In this document: piece after piece, positions 8,197-16,031 of the stretch
Layout of the letters: each line of letters begins with the position of its first letter
How positions within the stretch are numbered: the stretch's first letter is position 1
Source of the DNA: Pseudomonadota bacterium
GTDB taxonomy: Bacteria > Desulfobacterota > Syntrophia > Syntrophales > UBA8958
Assembly (NCBI GenBank): GCA_030057915.1
Contig: JASGUC010000057.1
Span: 112,841 to 146,313 of the forward strand
Direction of reading: 5' to 3'
Length of the DNA stretch: 33,473 nt
Position numbers and translations under genes: made by a program
The notes under the pieces: model-generated
The model's input: only the letters and a program-made list of their open reading frames with translations
Database searches by the model: none
Told to the model about the DNA's origin: nothing

Positions 8197-9228
8197 ATGA
8201 TGTTCCGCGCCTCCCTGGTGAATCCCCCCGGGGGTGATCCCGGCGTCTATGTGGAGATGAAATACCGCCGCCGGGCCCTCCTGTTCGATCTGGGGGAGAT
8301 CTACGTCCTGCCGCCCCGGAATATCCTGAAGGTCGAGCATATCTGCATCAGCCATACCCATATGGATCACTTCATCGGTTTCGACCGCCTGGTGCGCCTC
8401 TGCCTGGGAAGGAACCGTGAGGTCGCCCTATACGGCCCCCCCGGTTTTCTTGGTCAGATCGAGAGGCGCCTCGGGGCGTACAACTGGAACCTGGTGGAGG
8501 GATATGTCAACGATTTCGACATTGTCGCTACGGAGGCGAGTCCGGAGGGCCGGCAGCGGACCCGGCGTTTCTCCTGCCGCCACGGCTTCCGACCACGGGA
8601 GGAAGGGGAAGAGCGTCCCTTTTCCGGCCTCCTGTGGACCGATCGTCATTTCACCCTCCGGGGGGCCTTTCTGGATCACCGGACGCCCTGCCTGGCCTTC
8701 CGCCTGGAGGAGCGACGGCGGATCAACATCCGCAAGGACGCCCTCGCCGAACTGGGACTGCCTACCGGGCCCTGGCTCAACGAACTCAAGGACTGCCTCC
8801 TGGACGATCGTCCGCCGGATTTTCCCGTGCGGATCCGGTGGAAGGAAACGGGGGAGGCGAGGCGGGAAAGGCAGGCGCCCCTGGGGGAACTGGTGGAAAA
8901 GATCGTCCGGATCACCCCGGGCCAGAAGATCGCCTATGTCACCGACGCCGTTTACAGTGCCGCCAACGTCCGGACCATCCTCAGCCTCGCCGAGGGCGTG
9001 GACATCCTCTTCATCGAGGCGCCCTTTCTCCATGCCGACGCCGACCAGGCCGCCCGGAAGTATCATCTCACGGCCCGTCAGGCGGGCATACTGGCCGGGA
9101 AGGCCGGGGCGAAGCGGATGATACCCTTTCACTTCTCCCCTAAGTACCGGGACCGGGAAGAGGAGCTGCACGAGGAAGCGACGACGGCGTTTAGGGAAAG
9201 CGCCGAGGGCCGGGAGAGGTCCGGGTAG
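8197..9228 (+). CDS. RNase Z-like metallo-beta-lactamase-fold hydrolase
   Basis: The 343-residue product has the metal-binding signature SHTHMDH (His53, His55, Asp57, His58), a further metal aspartate in YVTDAVYS, and the C-terminal IEAPFL, HLTARQA and PFHFSPKY blocks. These are the order and wording of RNase Z-type proteins, which cut tRNA precursors at the 3' end. It is longer than a typical 300-residue RNase Z, with an insertion of about 80 residues in the middle, so the true substrate is uncertain. GGAGG at 8188-8192 supports a start at 8197 or at the adjacent ATG at 8200. The frame is open further upstream, but that part is the 110-bp repeat and not protein-like. Confidence 0.85.
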   Translation: MMFRASLVNPPGGDPGVYVEMKYRRRALLFDLGEIYVLPPRNILKVEHICISHTHMDHFIGFDRLVRLCLGRNREVALYGPPGFLGQIERRLGAYNWNLVEGYVNDFDIVATEASPEGRQRTRRFSCRHGFRPREEGEERPFSGLLWTDRHFTLRGAFLDHRTPCLAFRLEERRRINIRKDALAELGLPTGPWLNELKDCLLDDRPPDFPVRIRWKETGEARRERQAPLGELVEKIVRITPGQKIAYVTDAVYSAANVRTILSLAEGVDILFIEAPFLHADADQAARKYHLTARQAGILAGKAGAKRMIPFHFSPKYRDREEELHEEATTAFRESAEGRERSG

Positions 9229-9242
9229 GAAAGGGCGTCCGT

Positions 9243-9590
9243 TCAGGCCCTGTCGAGACAGGATCGCAGCAGCGCCTCCGCCTCCGCCAGCCCCTGCCGG
9301 TAGGCCTCGGCAAAGACGGCGTCGTCGCCCCGGCAACCGAGGAAGAGCGGGGTGAAGAGGACGGCCTGGAAAGCCTGGAAGGCGTGGGACGTCCCGCCGA
9401 AGACCTTTTCCAGCAGGGCCTCGGTTTCCCGGTGCCAGTTTCCGAACTCTGGGGAGTAGAAGGAGACGTCCCGCAACGTCGGGATCTTCTCCAGTTGACC
9501 CCGCAGGAGGTCCCGGTAGGCGGCCCCTTCCCCGGCGGCGTGGCGCGCCGGGTCCTTTGCAGAATACCTCATCAGACACCGTTCCGTCAT
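9243..9590 (-). CDS. Small conserved-looking protein of unknown function
   Basis: I do not recognise a named family for this 115-residue protein. It is predicted to be largely helical, with a central block FGNWHRETEALLEKVFGG followed by a Phe-rich helix and a C-terminal helix ending LLRSCLDRA. It converges on the RNase Z-like gene, leaving 14 bp between the stops. The first six codons may derive from the adjacent transposon relic; a second ATG at 9572 could be the true start. The ribosome site at 9590 (GAGTAGGT) is weak. Confidence 0.55.
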   Translation of the reverse strand: MTERCLMRYSAKDPARHAAGEGAAYRDLLRGQLEKIPTLRDVSFYSPEFGNWHRETEALLEKVFGGTSHAFQAFQAVLFTPLFLGCRGDDAVFAEAYRQGLAEAEALLRSCLDRA

Positions 9591-9606
9591 ACCTACTCAA
9601 ATCTGC

Positions 9607-9790
9607 TTATACAGATTCAAAGCTGATCTCCTGCTTCACTGAAGGCCGGTTTCGCGGCGGGCTTGCTGTGCCCACCGCCAGAGCCTTGCCTCTCCACAGT
9701 CTGACACCGTGGAACTCACGGCCATATTTTTCAGGTTTATAGCTGCTTCACCTATGCCTACCATTCTCTCCGTATTGCATAGAACAGGAC
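9607..9790 (-). pseudogene. tnpB: Relic of an IS200/IS605 TnpB 3' end
   Basis: Translation of the minus strand in two frames gives pieces resembling the C-terminus of IS605-type TnpB: EAAINLKNMAVSSTVSDCGE in one frame (about 9690-9790), then PSVKQEISFESV and a TAA at 9607-9609 in another. The NLxxxAVSST, CGE and VKQE blocks are typical of the end of TnpB proteins. A frameshift separates them and the frame is closed by a stop upstream. The relic has the same orientation as tnpA and the tnpB 5' fragment 1.3 kb away. Confidence 0.55.
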
Positions 9791-9859
9791 AGAATTAGTC
9801 AGATTACAGGCAAACTGTTAAAACCCTGAAGCGTGGATGGAACGCCCTCCCGTCGTTTC

Positions 9860-9912
9860 GAGGCCTTTGCATAACGCCGCTCCCCCAGTCCCTGGCGTCA
9901 TGCCGGCGGAAC
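9860..9912. repeat. Dispersed short element with CGTCAT-GGCGGAA tail
   Basis: GAGGCCTTTGCATAACGCCG is followed after about 20 bp by GCGTCATGCCGGCGGAA. The same arrangement, with small changes, occurs at 21012-21070. It directly precedes the 28-bp tandem array. Confidence 0.6.
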
Positions 9913-9920
9913 TGTAGGGG

Positions 9921-10028
9921 CAGGCCCCTGTGCCTGCCCGATGTATAGCAGGTCCCTGTGCCTGCCCGATGTATAGCAGGTCCCTGTGCCTGCCCGATGT
10001 ATGGCAGGCCCCTGTGCCTGCCCGATGT
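9921..10028. repeat. 28-bp tandem repeat array, four units
   Basis: Units start at 9921, 9949, 9977 and 10005; the last is cut to 24 bp. Each reads CAGGYCCCTGTGCCTGCCCG followed by ATGTATRG and differs from its neighbours by one or two bases. Every unit contains the imperfect inverted pair GGCAGG/CCTGCC around CCCTGTG. There are no spacers, so this is not a CRISPR array. Confidence 0.9.
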
Positions 10029-10124
10029 CCCGGACCCCGGTTTCCGCCGGGGGACGAGAGGGAGTGGATTCACAAAGGTCCCGTTTTATGGCCGCCCGGG
10101 GTCGCTCGGGCCGCCCGGGTCGGG

Positions 10125-10538
10125 CTATTTGGACCAGTCGTCCGTGAGGCTAATATTGTCCCTCGCCCAGGCGATAAGCTCGGAGATAGAGGTCCCCTTG
10201 GGGAAGAACTCCACCACCCCGGCCTCCTTTACCTTGTTGATGTCGTTGTAGTCCAGGAAGCCACCGGCCGTAACCTTTACGTAAGACAGGTCTTCCTTCC
10301 TCAGCAGCTCCATCACCCGGGCGATGTCCTCGATCCGGGCGCCGGGGAGGGTGGTGATGCCGATATGGTCCACCGCTTCCTGGAGGGCCGAGGCGACGAT
10401 GGCCTCGGGGCGCTGATTCTCCACGTAGATGACCTCGTAGCCCGCCTCTCGGAAGGCGATGCACAATTTCCCCACCGCGTCCTCGTAGCCTTCCCCCAAC
10501 TTCGCCATCAGGATCCTGATCGTGCTGTTGTCGCTCAT
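10125..10538 (-). CDS. B12-binding-like domain protein lacking the cobalt-ligand histidine
   Basis: The 137-residue product follows the C-terminal cobalamin-binding domain of methylmalonyl-CoA mutase along its full length: RILMAKLG at the start, AGYEVIYVENQRPEAIV, VDHIGITTLPGA, and a late EFFPKGTSISELIAWARDNI. In true B12 domains AKPGLDGHDRGAKV supplies the DxHxxG histidine that binds cobalt. Here the aligned stretch is AKLGEGYEDAVGKL, with no Asp or His. The SxL motif appears as TTL and the GG loop as AGGF. Base-off, His-on cobalamin binding is therefore unlikely; it may bind B12 otherwise, another ligand or a partner. It lies downstream of yjbQ on the same strand (107 bp gap), between two tnpB pieces. 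The RBS AGGGGG is close to the ATG. Confidence 0.8.
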   Translation of the reverse strand: MSDNSTIRILMAKLGEGYEDAVGKLCIAFREAGYEVIYVENQRPEAIVASALQEAVDHIGITTLPGARIEDIARVMELLRKEDLSYVKVTAGGFLDYNDINKVKEAGVVEFFPKGTSISELIAWARDNISLTDDWSK

Positions 10539-10645
10539 GTCGTCCCCCTTTTTTCCTCCGATTTATGATCATTGCCTCCCCTCCGGGCCATGCCCGGATA
10601 AGGAAACATCCTTGTCGCTCCTTGCGCGAAGAATCGTCTGTTCGT

Positions 10646-11074
10646 TCACATTCCCGTCACTTGCAGGAAAATACGGCGCTGGCGGGGGCGGTTGTCGAAG
10701 TCGAGAAGGACGATCTGCTGCCAGGTTCCCAGGACCAGGCGGCCGCCGCTGATGGGAATGGCCACCGACGGCCCCAGGAGGGCGGCCCGGACGTGGGCGT
10801 AGCCGTTGCCGTCCCCCCAGCGGGCGTCGTGCCGGTAGGCCATGCCGACGGGGGCGAGGCGCTCCAGGGCCTCGACGAGGTCCCGCACGACGCCGCTTTC
10901 GTATTCGATGGTGGTGATGGACGCCGTGGAACCCGGCACGGAGATCAGGACCTGACCTTCCCGAATCCCCGCTTCCCGGATACGGGCCGCGACGTCGGCG
11001 GTGATGTCGATGACGTCCGTTTCCGCGGAAGTGGCATAACTCAACTGATAGCTTTCGATATTCACCGCGCCCAA
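10646..11074 (-). CDS. yjbQ: YjbQ/UPF0047 family protein
   Basis: The 142-residue product belongs to the YjbQ (UPF0047, secondary thiamine-phosphate synthase) family, small trimeric proteins of uncertain main role with weak thiamine-phosphate synthase activity. The family blocks are visible in order: LISVPGSTASITTIEYE, MAYRHDARWGDGNGYAHVRA, LLGPSVAIPISGGRL and LGTWQQIVLLDFDNRP. The usual HTTAG block of bacterial members is GSTAS here, and the following NE is IEYE, so this is the variant subgroup. It begins close to a dispersed-element copy and to the truncated tnpB. A canonical thiE is present 4 kb away, so thiamine synthesis is not necessarily its job. Confidence 0.85.
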   Translation of the reverse strand: MGAVNIESYQLSYATSAETDVIDITADVAARIREAGIREGQVLISVPGSTASITTIEYESGVVRDLVEALERLAPVGMAYRHDARWGDGNGYAHVRAALLGPSVAIPISGGRLVLGTWQQIVLLDFDNRPRQRRIFLQVTGM

Positions 11075-11077
11075 CCC

Positions 11078-11106
11078 GAGGCCTTTGAAAAACGCCGTTT
11101 CCTATT
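11078..11106. repeat. Dispersed short element at the tnpB break
   Basis: GAGGCCTTTGAAAAACGCCG (11078-11097) followed by TTTCCTATTCA is nearly the same as 21012-21040 (CGAGGCCTTTGAAAAACGCC then GCTTCATATTCA). The tnpB reading frame stops inside this element, which may mark the recombination point. Confidence 0.75.
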
Positions 11107-11317
11107 CAGAAAGTCTTGTCCTTGCCTCCCGATACCGCGACAAGAACACCAATCGTTTCGCTTCCCGCATAATCCTCTGCCGTCTCAGAGCTTCGCCAAG
11201 GAGGGCATTGTAGATGCGTCGTGCCGCCTCGAAGCGGGCAAGAAGAATCCGTTCGTCGCCCGGGGCAACGACCAAGGGCAATTCAAGAATGAATGACGGC
11301 GTCTTGGCGCGAACCAT
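11102..11317 (-). pseudogene. tnpB: Truncated IS605-family TnpB, N-terminal 71 residues
   Basis: TnpB is the RNA-guided nuclease of IS200/IS605 elements, normally about 350-450 residues. Only the N-terminal start is left here: VRAKTPSFILELPL, VVAPGDERILLARFEAARR and IYNALLGEALRR are typical of the family. The frame ends with TAG inside a dispersed repeat, before any RuvC or zinc-ribbon motif, so it cannot be active. Its ATG overlaps the TGA of tnpA, the usual tnpA-tnpB coupling. Confidence 0.8.
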
Positions 11318-11724
11318 CAGACCCTCTTTTGCTGTTCGATATATTGTTTGATGATCTCCAGTGGCGCGCCTCCCGTTGTCACCACAAAATAGCTATTGGT
11401 CCATAGCGTTGGCAATCTGGACTTGATCGACGGAAACTCAGAGCGAATAATCCGTGACGATCGTCCTTTGATTGTCTTTACAAGTTTGTGAATCCCGAAC
11501 TGAGGGGCCACGTTTGCGAGTAGATGAACATGATCCGGCATGATTTCCATTTCGATCAACTGAATATCATGCTCATTGCACACAGATTGTATTATGCTCT
11601 CGAGTCGAGTGGCCACTGCGTCCAAAAGTACCGGACGACGATACTTCGGGCACCATATCACATGATATATACAAGAATAAACGACGCTCTTGTTGCTATT
11701 GTATTTTGCAGCATACTGGACCAT
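11317..11724 (-). CDS. tnpA: IS200/IS605-family Y1 transposase TnpA
   Basis: TnpA is the single-strand DNA transposase of IS200/IS605 elements, a HUH endonuclease that works as a dimer. The 135-residue product is full length. It has the metal-binding His-x-His in MPDHVHLL (His65, His67) and the nucleophile Tyr128 in IIKQYIEQQ. The YHVIWCPKYRRPVL block near the N-terminus is the family signature. It looks intact and may still move this or related elements. A hairpin-containing left end lies upstream. Confidence 0.95.
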   Translation of the reverse strand: MVQYAAKYNSNKSVVYSCIYHVIWCPKYRRPVLLDAVATRLESIIQSVCNEHDIQLIEMEIMPDHVHLLANVAPQFGIHKLVKTIKGRSSRIIRSEFPSIKSRLPTLWTNSYFVVTTGGAPLEIIKQYIEQQKRV

Positions 11725-11739
11725 GAGCAGGTCATATTA

Positions 11740-11803
11740 CATACTTCAGTATGGTGCAAGAAAAATAAAGGAAACGGCTTGACCCCATGCCTAAAGGCAG
11801 GGG
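11740..11803 (-). mobile_element. Left-end hairpins of the IS200/IS605 element
   Basis: Two imperfect palindromes lie just upstream of tnpA: CATACT-TC-AGTATG (11740-11753) and CCCC-A-TGCC-TAAA-GGCA-GGGG (11783-11803). Subterminal hairpins with a bulge are what TnpA recognises at the ends of this family. The second has the typical form. The exact cleavage site cannot be set without a comparison of empty sites. Confidence 0.6.
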
Positions 11804-11945
11804 CTTGCGCCGCTCTTTCGGTCAATTTGAACCGATCTCCACGCCCCTTCAGGGCGGCGCGGACGATCCCGCGTCGCGTCGAGTCGCATCGTTCCGTCCG
11901 CCTGACCCCGCCCGCCGCTTTCCGCCCACCGCCATCCGCCATCCG

Positions 11946-12456
11946 CCATCCGCCAGTCACCGGTCGCCCACCGCGCCGCCGCCTGCTTGCCCTTCGCCTC
12001 GCGCCCGCCGGTTTCGCCGGGCCGCCGGGACGGCTTTCCCTTGGAATTCAACCGCCCACCGCGCTGCCTCGTCCTACCCACCGCCAGCCATCAGGCACCG
12101 CTCACTAGGCACCGGTCGCCCGCCGCCATCCGCCCGCCGCCCGCCGCCATCCGCCATCCGCCAGTCACCGGTTGCCCACCGTGCCGCCGCCTGCCTGCCC
12201 TTCGCCTCGCGCCCGCCGGTTTCGCCGGGCCGCCGGGACGGCTTTCCCTTGGAATTCAACCGCCCACCGCGCCGCCTCGTCCCACCCACCGCCAGCCATC
12301 AGGCACCGGTCACCAGGCACCAGTCACCGGTCGCCCGCCGCCATCCGCCATCCGCCAGTCACCGGTCGCCCACCGCTCCGCCGCCTGCCTGCCCTTCGCC
12401 TCGCGCCCGCCGGTTTCGCCGGGCCGCCGGGACGGCTTTCCCTTGGAATTCAACCG
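11946..12456. repeat. Three copies of a 109-bp repeat
   Basis: Near-identical blocks occur at 11946-12054, 12154-12262 and 12348-12456. Each starts CCATCCGCCAGTCACCGG, passes CGCCTCGCGCCCGCCGGTTT and ends TTCCCTTGGAATTCAACCG. The DNA between the copies is also related (CAGCCATCAGGCACC and CCATCCGCC motifs), so the whole is a repeat array with periods of about 208 and 194 bp. It has no start signals and its open frames are Pro/Arg-rich by composition, so I call it non-coding. It fills the space between the IS element and the clpS promoter. Confidence 0.9.
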
Positions 12457-12482
12457 TTACGGACGGAATTCAAATACGCCCC

Positions 12483-12510
12483 TTGCTTTTCTCGCCAGAA
12501 TTCATAAAAT
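12483..12510 (+). promoter_or_regulatory. Likely sigma-70 promoter for clpS-clpA-aat
   Basis: TTGCTT (12483-12488), a 16-bp spacer and TAAAAT (12505-12510) lie just after the last repeat copy and about 35 bp before the clpS start. The -10 box matches five of six positions and the -35 box about three. Confidence 0.5.
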
Positions 12511-12545
12511 AAGGGCACTATGACGACCACGGAAAGGAGCGGGCA

Positions 12546-12866
12546 TTGTCACCCCACGGATATGCCCCGGGCTACGATGAGCGGACGGATATAGACGCGG
12601 AGAGCGAACTCCGGGAGCCGTCCATGTTCCGGGTGATCCTGCACAACGATCACTACACCACCATGGATTTTGTCGTGGAGGTGCTCATGAAGGTATTCCA
12701 AAAGCCGGCCGCGGAGGCCGTGAAGACGATGATGGATGTCCACCGGAGCGGTTGCGGCGTCTGTGGCGTCTATACCTACGATATTGCCGTGACCAAGGTG
12801 AAACGGGTCCACGCCATGGCGAAGAGTCGCGGCTATCCCCTGAAGAGCAGTTATGAAAGGGTTTGA
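12546..12866 (+). CDS. clpS: ATP-dependent Clp protease adaptor ClpS
   Basis: ClpS binds proteins with destabilising N-terminal residues and hands them to ClpA. The 106-residue product has the core VILHNDHYTTMDFVVEVL with the degron-contacting Asn and Asp, and the pocket histidine in DVHRSG, then GVCGVYTYDIAVTKV. The third residue of the NDD triad is His. The start is TTG at 12546, chosen because AAAGGAG lies 7 nt upstream and no ATG or GTG is in frame before the core. clpA follows after 19 bp. Confidence 0.96.
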   Translation: MSPHGYAPGYDERTDIDAESELREPSMFRVILHNDHYTTMDFVVEVLMKVFQKPAAEAVKTMMDVHRSGCGVCGVYTYDIAVTKVKRVHAMAKSRGYPLKSSYERV

Positions 12867-12885
12867 GGCCCATCAGGAGTAAGTC

Positions 12886-15144
12886 ATGAAAATAAGCGAA
12901 GAACTCGATTCCATATTCCGGGCGGCCTACACGGAGGCGAAACTCCGGTCCCATGAATATCTCACGCCGGAGCATATCCTGTTTGCGGCCCTGTTCTATG
13001 AATCCTCCAGCGATATCATCCGGTCCTGCGGCGGGGACGTGAAGAGCCTCCAGAACCGCCTGGAGGATTTTTTCGCCACCAAGCTGCCGAAACAGAAGCG
13101 GGAAACCGACCCGGTGCAGAGCGCCAGTTTCCAGAACGTCATCGAACGGGCGGTGTGGCACACCACCTCGGCCCAGAAGGGCGAACTCGATATCGGCGAC
13201 ATCCTGATCTCCATCTTCGACGAGCGGGAATCCTATGCCGCCTTTTTCCTCCACCGCGAGGGGATTACCCGTCTGGACCTGCTCAACTACATATCCCACG
13301 GCATTACGGCCTCGCCCCGGGAAAAGCCCGGCGGCGGGGAAGGGGAAAAGAAGGCCCCGGCGGGGCCGAAGGAAAACAAGATCCTGGCCACCTTCACGAC
13401 GGAACTGGTGCAAAAGGCCCGGGCGGGGGAACTGGACCCCCTCATCGGCCGGGAGGACATCCTCGAGCGGACCATGCAGGTCCTCTGCCGTCGCGGCAAG
13501 AACAACCCCGTCCACGTCGGGGAAGCGGGGGTGGGCAAGACGGCCATCACCGAGGGCCTGGCCCAACTGATCGCCCAGGACAAGGTTCCCGAACCCTTGA
13601 AAACCGCCAAGATCTACTCCCTGGACATGGGCGCCTTGATCGCCGGGACCCGGTTCCGCGGGGATTTCGAGGAACGGCTGAAAAAGGTGATCGCCGAACT
13701 CCAGAAGATCCGGAATGTCGTCCTGTTCATCGACGAGATCCATACGGTTGTCGGCGCCGGCGCCGCCTCCGGGGGGGCGATGGATGCGGCGAACATCCTC
13801 AAGCCGGCGCTTACCTCCGGAAAGATGAAGTGCATCGGCGCCACCACCTACGACGAATACCGGAAATGCCTGGAGAAGGACCGGGCCTTGTCCCGGCGCT
13901 TTCAATCCATTGACATCCCCGAGCCGTCGGTGGAGGATACGGTGAACATCCTCAAGGGGTTGAAGGACCGTTACGAATCCTATCACCAGGTGTCCTATAC
14001 GGAGGAAGCCCTGCGGGCGGCCGCGGAGTTGGCGGCCCGGCACATCAACGACCGTTATCTCCCCGACAAGGCCATCGACGTCATGGACGAGGCGGGGGCC
14101 AAGACCCGCCTGAGCCGCGGGGAGGACGAAGGAATCATCACCATCTTCCCGGAGGATGTGGAGCGCATCGTGGCCCGGATGGCCCGGATCCCCGAGAGAT
14201 CCGTTTCCTCGTCGGAAGGGGCCCGCCTCCGTTTCCTGGATATGGAACTCAAGACCCGGATCTTCGGTCAGGATCCGGCCATCGACCGGGTCGTCCAGGC
14301 CATCCGTCGTTCCCGGGCGGGCTTCGGGGATGTGAACAAGCCCGTGGCCTCCCTCCTGTTCGCCGGTCCCACCGGGGTGGGAAAGACGGAACTGGCCCGA
14401 CAACTGGCCCTCTCCCTGGGGATACCCCTGCACCGCTACGACATGTCGGAGTATCAAGAAAAGCACAGCGTGTCCAGGCTGGTCGGCGCCCCTCCCGGCT
14501 ATGTGGGCTACGAGGAGGGAGGGCTCCTGACGGAGGCCGTCCGGAAGGCCCCTCATTCCGTCCTCCTTCTCGACGAGATCGAGAAGGCCCATCCGGACAT
14601 CTTCAATACCCTCCTGCAGGTCATGGACTATGCGACGCTTACGGACAACAACGGCCGGAAGGCGGATTTCCGCAACGTGATTATCATCATGACGTCCAAT
14701 GCCGGGGCCCGGGACATCGGCCGGCAGGAGATCGGCTTCGGGGAGCGGCGCATCAGCCGCCAGGCGGTGGGCGAGGCCCTCAAGAAGATCTTCAGCCCCG
14801 AATTCCGCAACCGCCTGGATGCCATGGTGACCTTCAACGGACTGACGCGGGCGGATGTGATCGACATCGTGAAGAAACAGCTCCGGGAGTTCCAGCAGCA
14901 ACTGACGGAAAAGAAGATCGTCCTGGAGACGACCGATGCCGCGGTGGAGTGGCTGGCGGAAAGGGGCTATTCCGATGACTTCGGGGCCCGCCAGATCTCC
15001 CGGCTCATCCAGGAGGAGATCAAGGACATCTTCGTCGCGGAGGTCCTCTTCGGCCGGCTCACGGACGGGGGCCGGGTCCGTGTCGATGTGGCGGACGACA
15101 AGATCGACCTGACGATCCTCGATGCCAGTATTCCGGCTCACTGA
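12886..15144 (+). CDS. clpA: ATP-dependent Clp protease ATP-binding subunit ClpA
   Basis: ClpA is the hexameric AAA+ unfoldase that feeds substrates, including N-degron proteins brought by ClpS, into ClpP. The 752-residue product has the normal layout: an N-terminal repeat domain (1-145), a charged linker, AAA1 with Walker A GEAGVGKT (212-219) and Walker [10 protein letters not shown], and AAA2 with Walker A GPTGVGKT (494-501), Walker [10 protein letters not shown] and the pore-loop [13 protein letters not shown] precedes the ATG. The gene overlaps the start of aat by 23 bp. clpP is not in the window. Confidence 0.97.
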   Translation: MKISEELDSIFRAAYTEAKLRSHEYLTPEHILFAALFYESSSDIIRSCGGDVKSLQNRLEDFFATKLPKQKRETDPVQSASFQNVIERAVWHTTSAQKGELDIGDILISIFDERESYAAFFLHREGITRLDLLNYISHGITASPREKPGGGEGEKKAPAGPKENKILATFTTELVQKARAGELDPLIGREDILERTMQVLCRRGKNNPVHVGEAGVGKTAITEGLAQLIAQDKVPEPLKTAKIYSLDMGALIAGTRFRGDFEERLKKVIAELQKIRNVVLFIDEIHTVVGAGAASGGAMDAANILKPALTSGKMKCIGATTYDEYRKCLEKDRALSRRFQSIDIPEPSVEDTVNILKGLKDRYESYHQVSYTEEALRAAAELAARHINDRYLPDKAIDVMDEAGAKTRLSRGEDEGIITIFPEDVERIVARMARIPERSVSSSEGARLRFLDMELKTRIFGQDPAIDRVVQAIRRSRAGFGDVNKPVASLLFAGPTGVGKTELARQLALSLGIPLHRYDMSEYQEKHSVSRLVGAPPGYVGYEEGGLLTEAVRKAPHSVLLLDEIEKAHPDIFNTLLQVMDYATLTDNNGRKADFRNVIIIMTSNAGARDIGRQEIGFGERRISRQAVGEALKKIFSPEFRNRLDAMVTFNGLTRADVIDIVKKQLREFQQQLTEKKIVLETTDAAVEWLAERGYSDDFGARQISRLIQEEIKDIFVAEVLFGRLTDGGRVRVDVADDKIDLTILDASIPAH

Positions 15145-15922
15145 ACGGCTGCAGTTCCCTCCGCCCCGCCTCGCGGCGGACGAGGGGCTCCTGGCCGTCG
15201 GCGGCGATCTCGCCCCGGAGCGTCTCCTGCTGGCCTATCGCCAGGGGATCTTCCCCTGGTTTTCCGAGGGAGAGCCAATCCTCTGGTGGTCCCCGGATCC
15301 CCGTTTCGTTCTCTTCCCGGACCGTCTCCGGATCTCCCGGAGTATGCGGCGGACGCTCGAGAAGGGAGTCTTCGCCGTCACTTTCGATGCCGCCTTCGGG
15401 GAGGTGGTGAGGGCCTGCCGGGAGGAGCGGCGATACGAGGAGGGGACCTGGATCACCCCGGAGATGGTGTCCGCCTATTGGCGCCTCCACCGGTTGGGCC
15501 TGGCCCATTCCGTGGAGGCCTGGCGGGGAGGGAGGCTGGCCGGCGGCCTCTACGGCGTCTCTCTGGGAAGGTGCTTTTTCGGGGAGTCCATGTTCAGCCG
15601 GGTCGCCGACGCCTCCAAGGTGGCCCTCGTCACCCTGGTGGAAGCCCTGGCGGCCCGGGGCTTCCAGCTCATCGACTGCCAGGTCTATTCGGATCATCTC
15701 TGCCGCCTGGGGGCGGAGATGATCCCCCGGGAGAGCTTTCTGGCCCTGCTGAAACGAGGCCTCGCCGCCGCGACCCTCCGGGGTTCCTGGCGCTTCCTGG
15801 GCCGGGGGGCGGAGGTCGATCCGGGCCGGGGGAGGGCGGCTTCCGTCGTCCCGTCCGCCCCCGGGGGTCGCCGGGACAGCCCCTATTTTGGTCGAAACTT
15901 CAATAAATCATTGTCATCTTGA
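15122..15922 (+). CDS. aat: Leucyl/phenylalanyl-tRNA-protein transferase
   Basis: Aat adds Leu or Phe from aminoacyl-tRNA to proteins with N-terminal Arg or Lys, making them N-degron substrates for ClpS-ClpA. The 266-residue product shows [19 protein letters not shown], the YRQGIFPWF block, [44 protein letters not shown] and the C-terminal LIDCQV. It starts inside the end of clpA (23-bp overlap), so it depends on clpA translation. The tail of about 35 residues after the core is polar and not typical of E. coli Aat (234 residues). Confidence 0.96.
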   Translation: MPVFRLTERLQFPPPRLAADEGLLAVGGDLAPERLLLAYRQGIFPWFSEGEPILWWSPDPRFVLFPDRLRISRSMRRTLEKGVFAVTFDAAFGEVVRACREERRYEEGTWITPEMVSAYWRLHRLGLAHSVEAWRGGRLAGGLYGVSLGRCFFGESMFSRVADASKVALVTLVEALAARGFQLIDCQVYSDHLCRLGAEMIPRESFLALLKRGLAAATLRGSWRFLGRGAEVDPGRGRAASVVPSAPGGRRDSPYFGRNFNKSLSS

Positions 15923-16031
15923 GAAAAAGATACTAAGGACCCCGGAAAGACCATTCGCGGAGGCGGGGGGCCATTCGCGCCGGGCCGCCGATCCGGCCAA
16001 TTATCTTGTTCAGAGAGGTCTGTTGGGAAAA

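Noticed and set aside
9921-10028. 28-bp repeats as a CRISPR array
   Set aside because: The units follow each other directly with no spacers, so it is a simple tandem repeat.
11524-12523. Pro/Arg-rich open frames in the repeat region
   Set aside because: Several overlapping frames are open only because of C-rich repeats; none has a ribosome site or protein-like sequence.
12685-15141. Long minus-strand open frame of 818 codons
   Set aside because: It is the antisense of clpS-clpA, produced by the high GC and codon bias.
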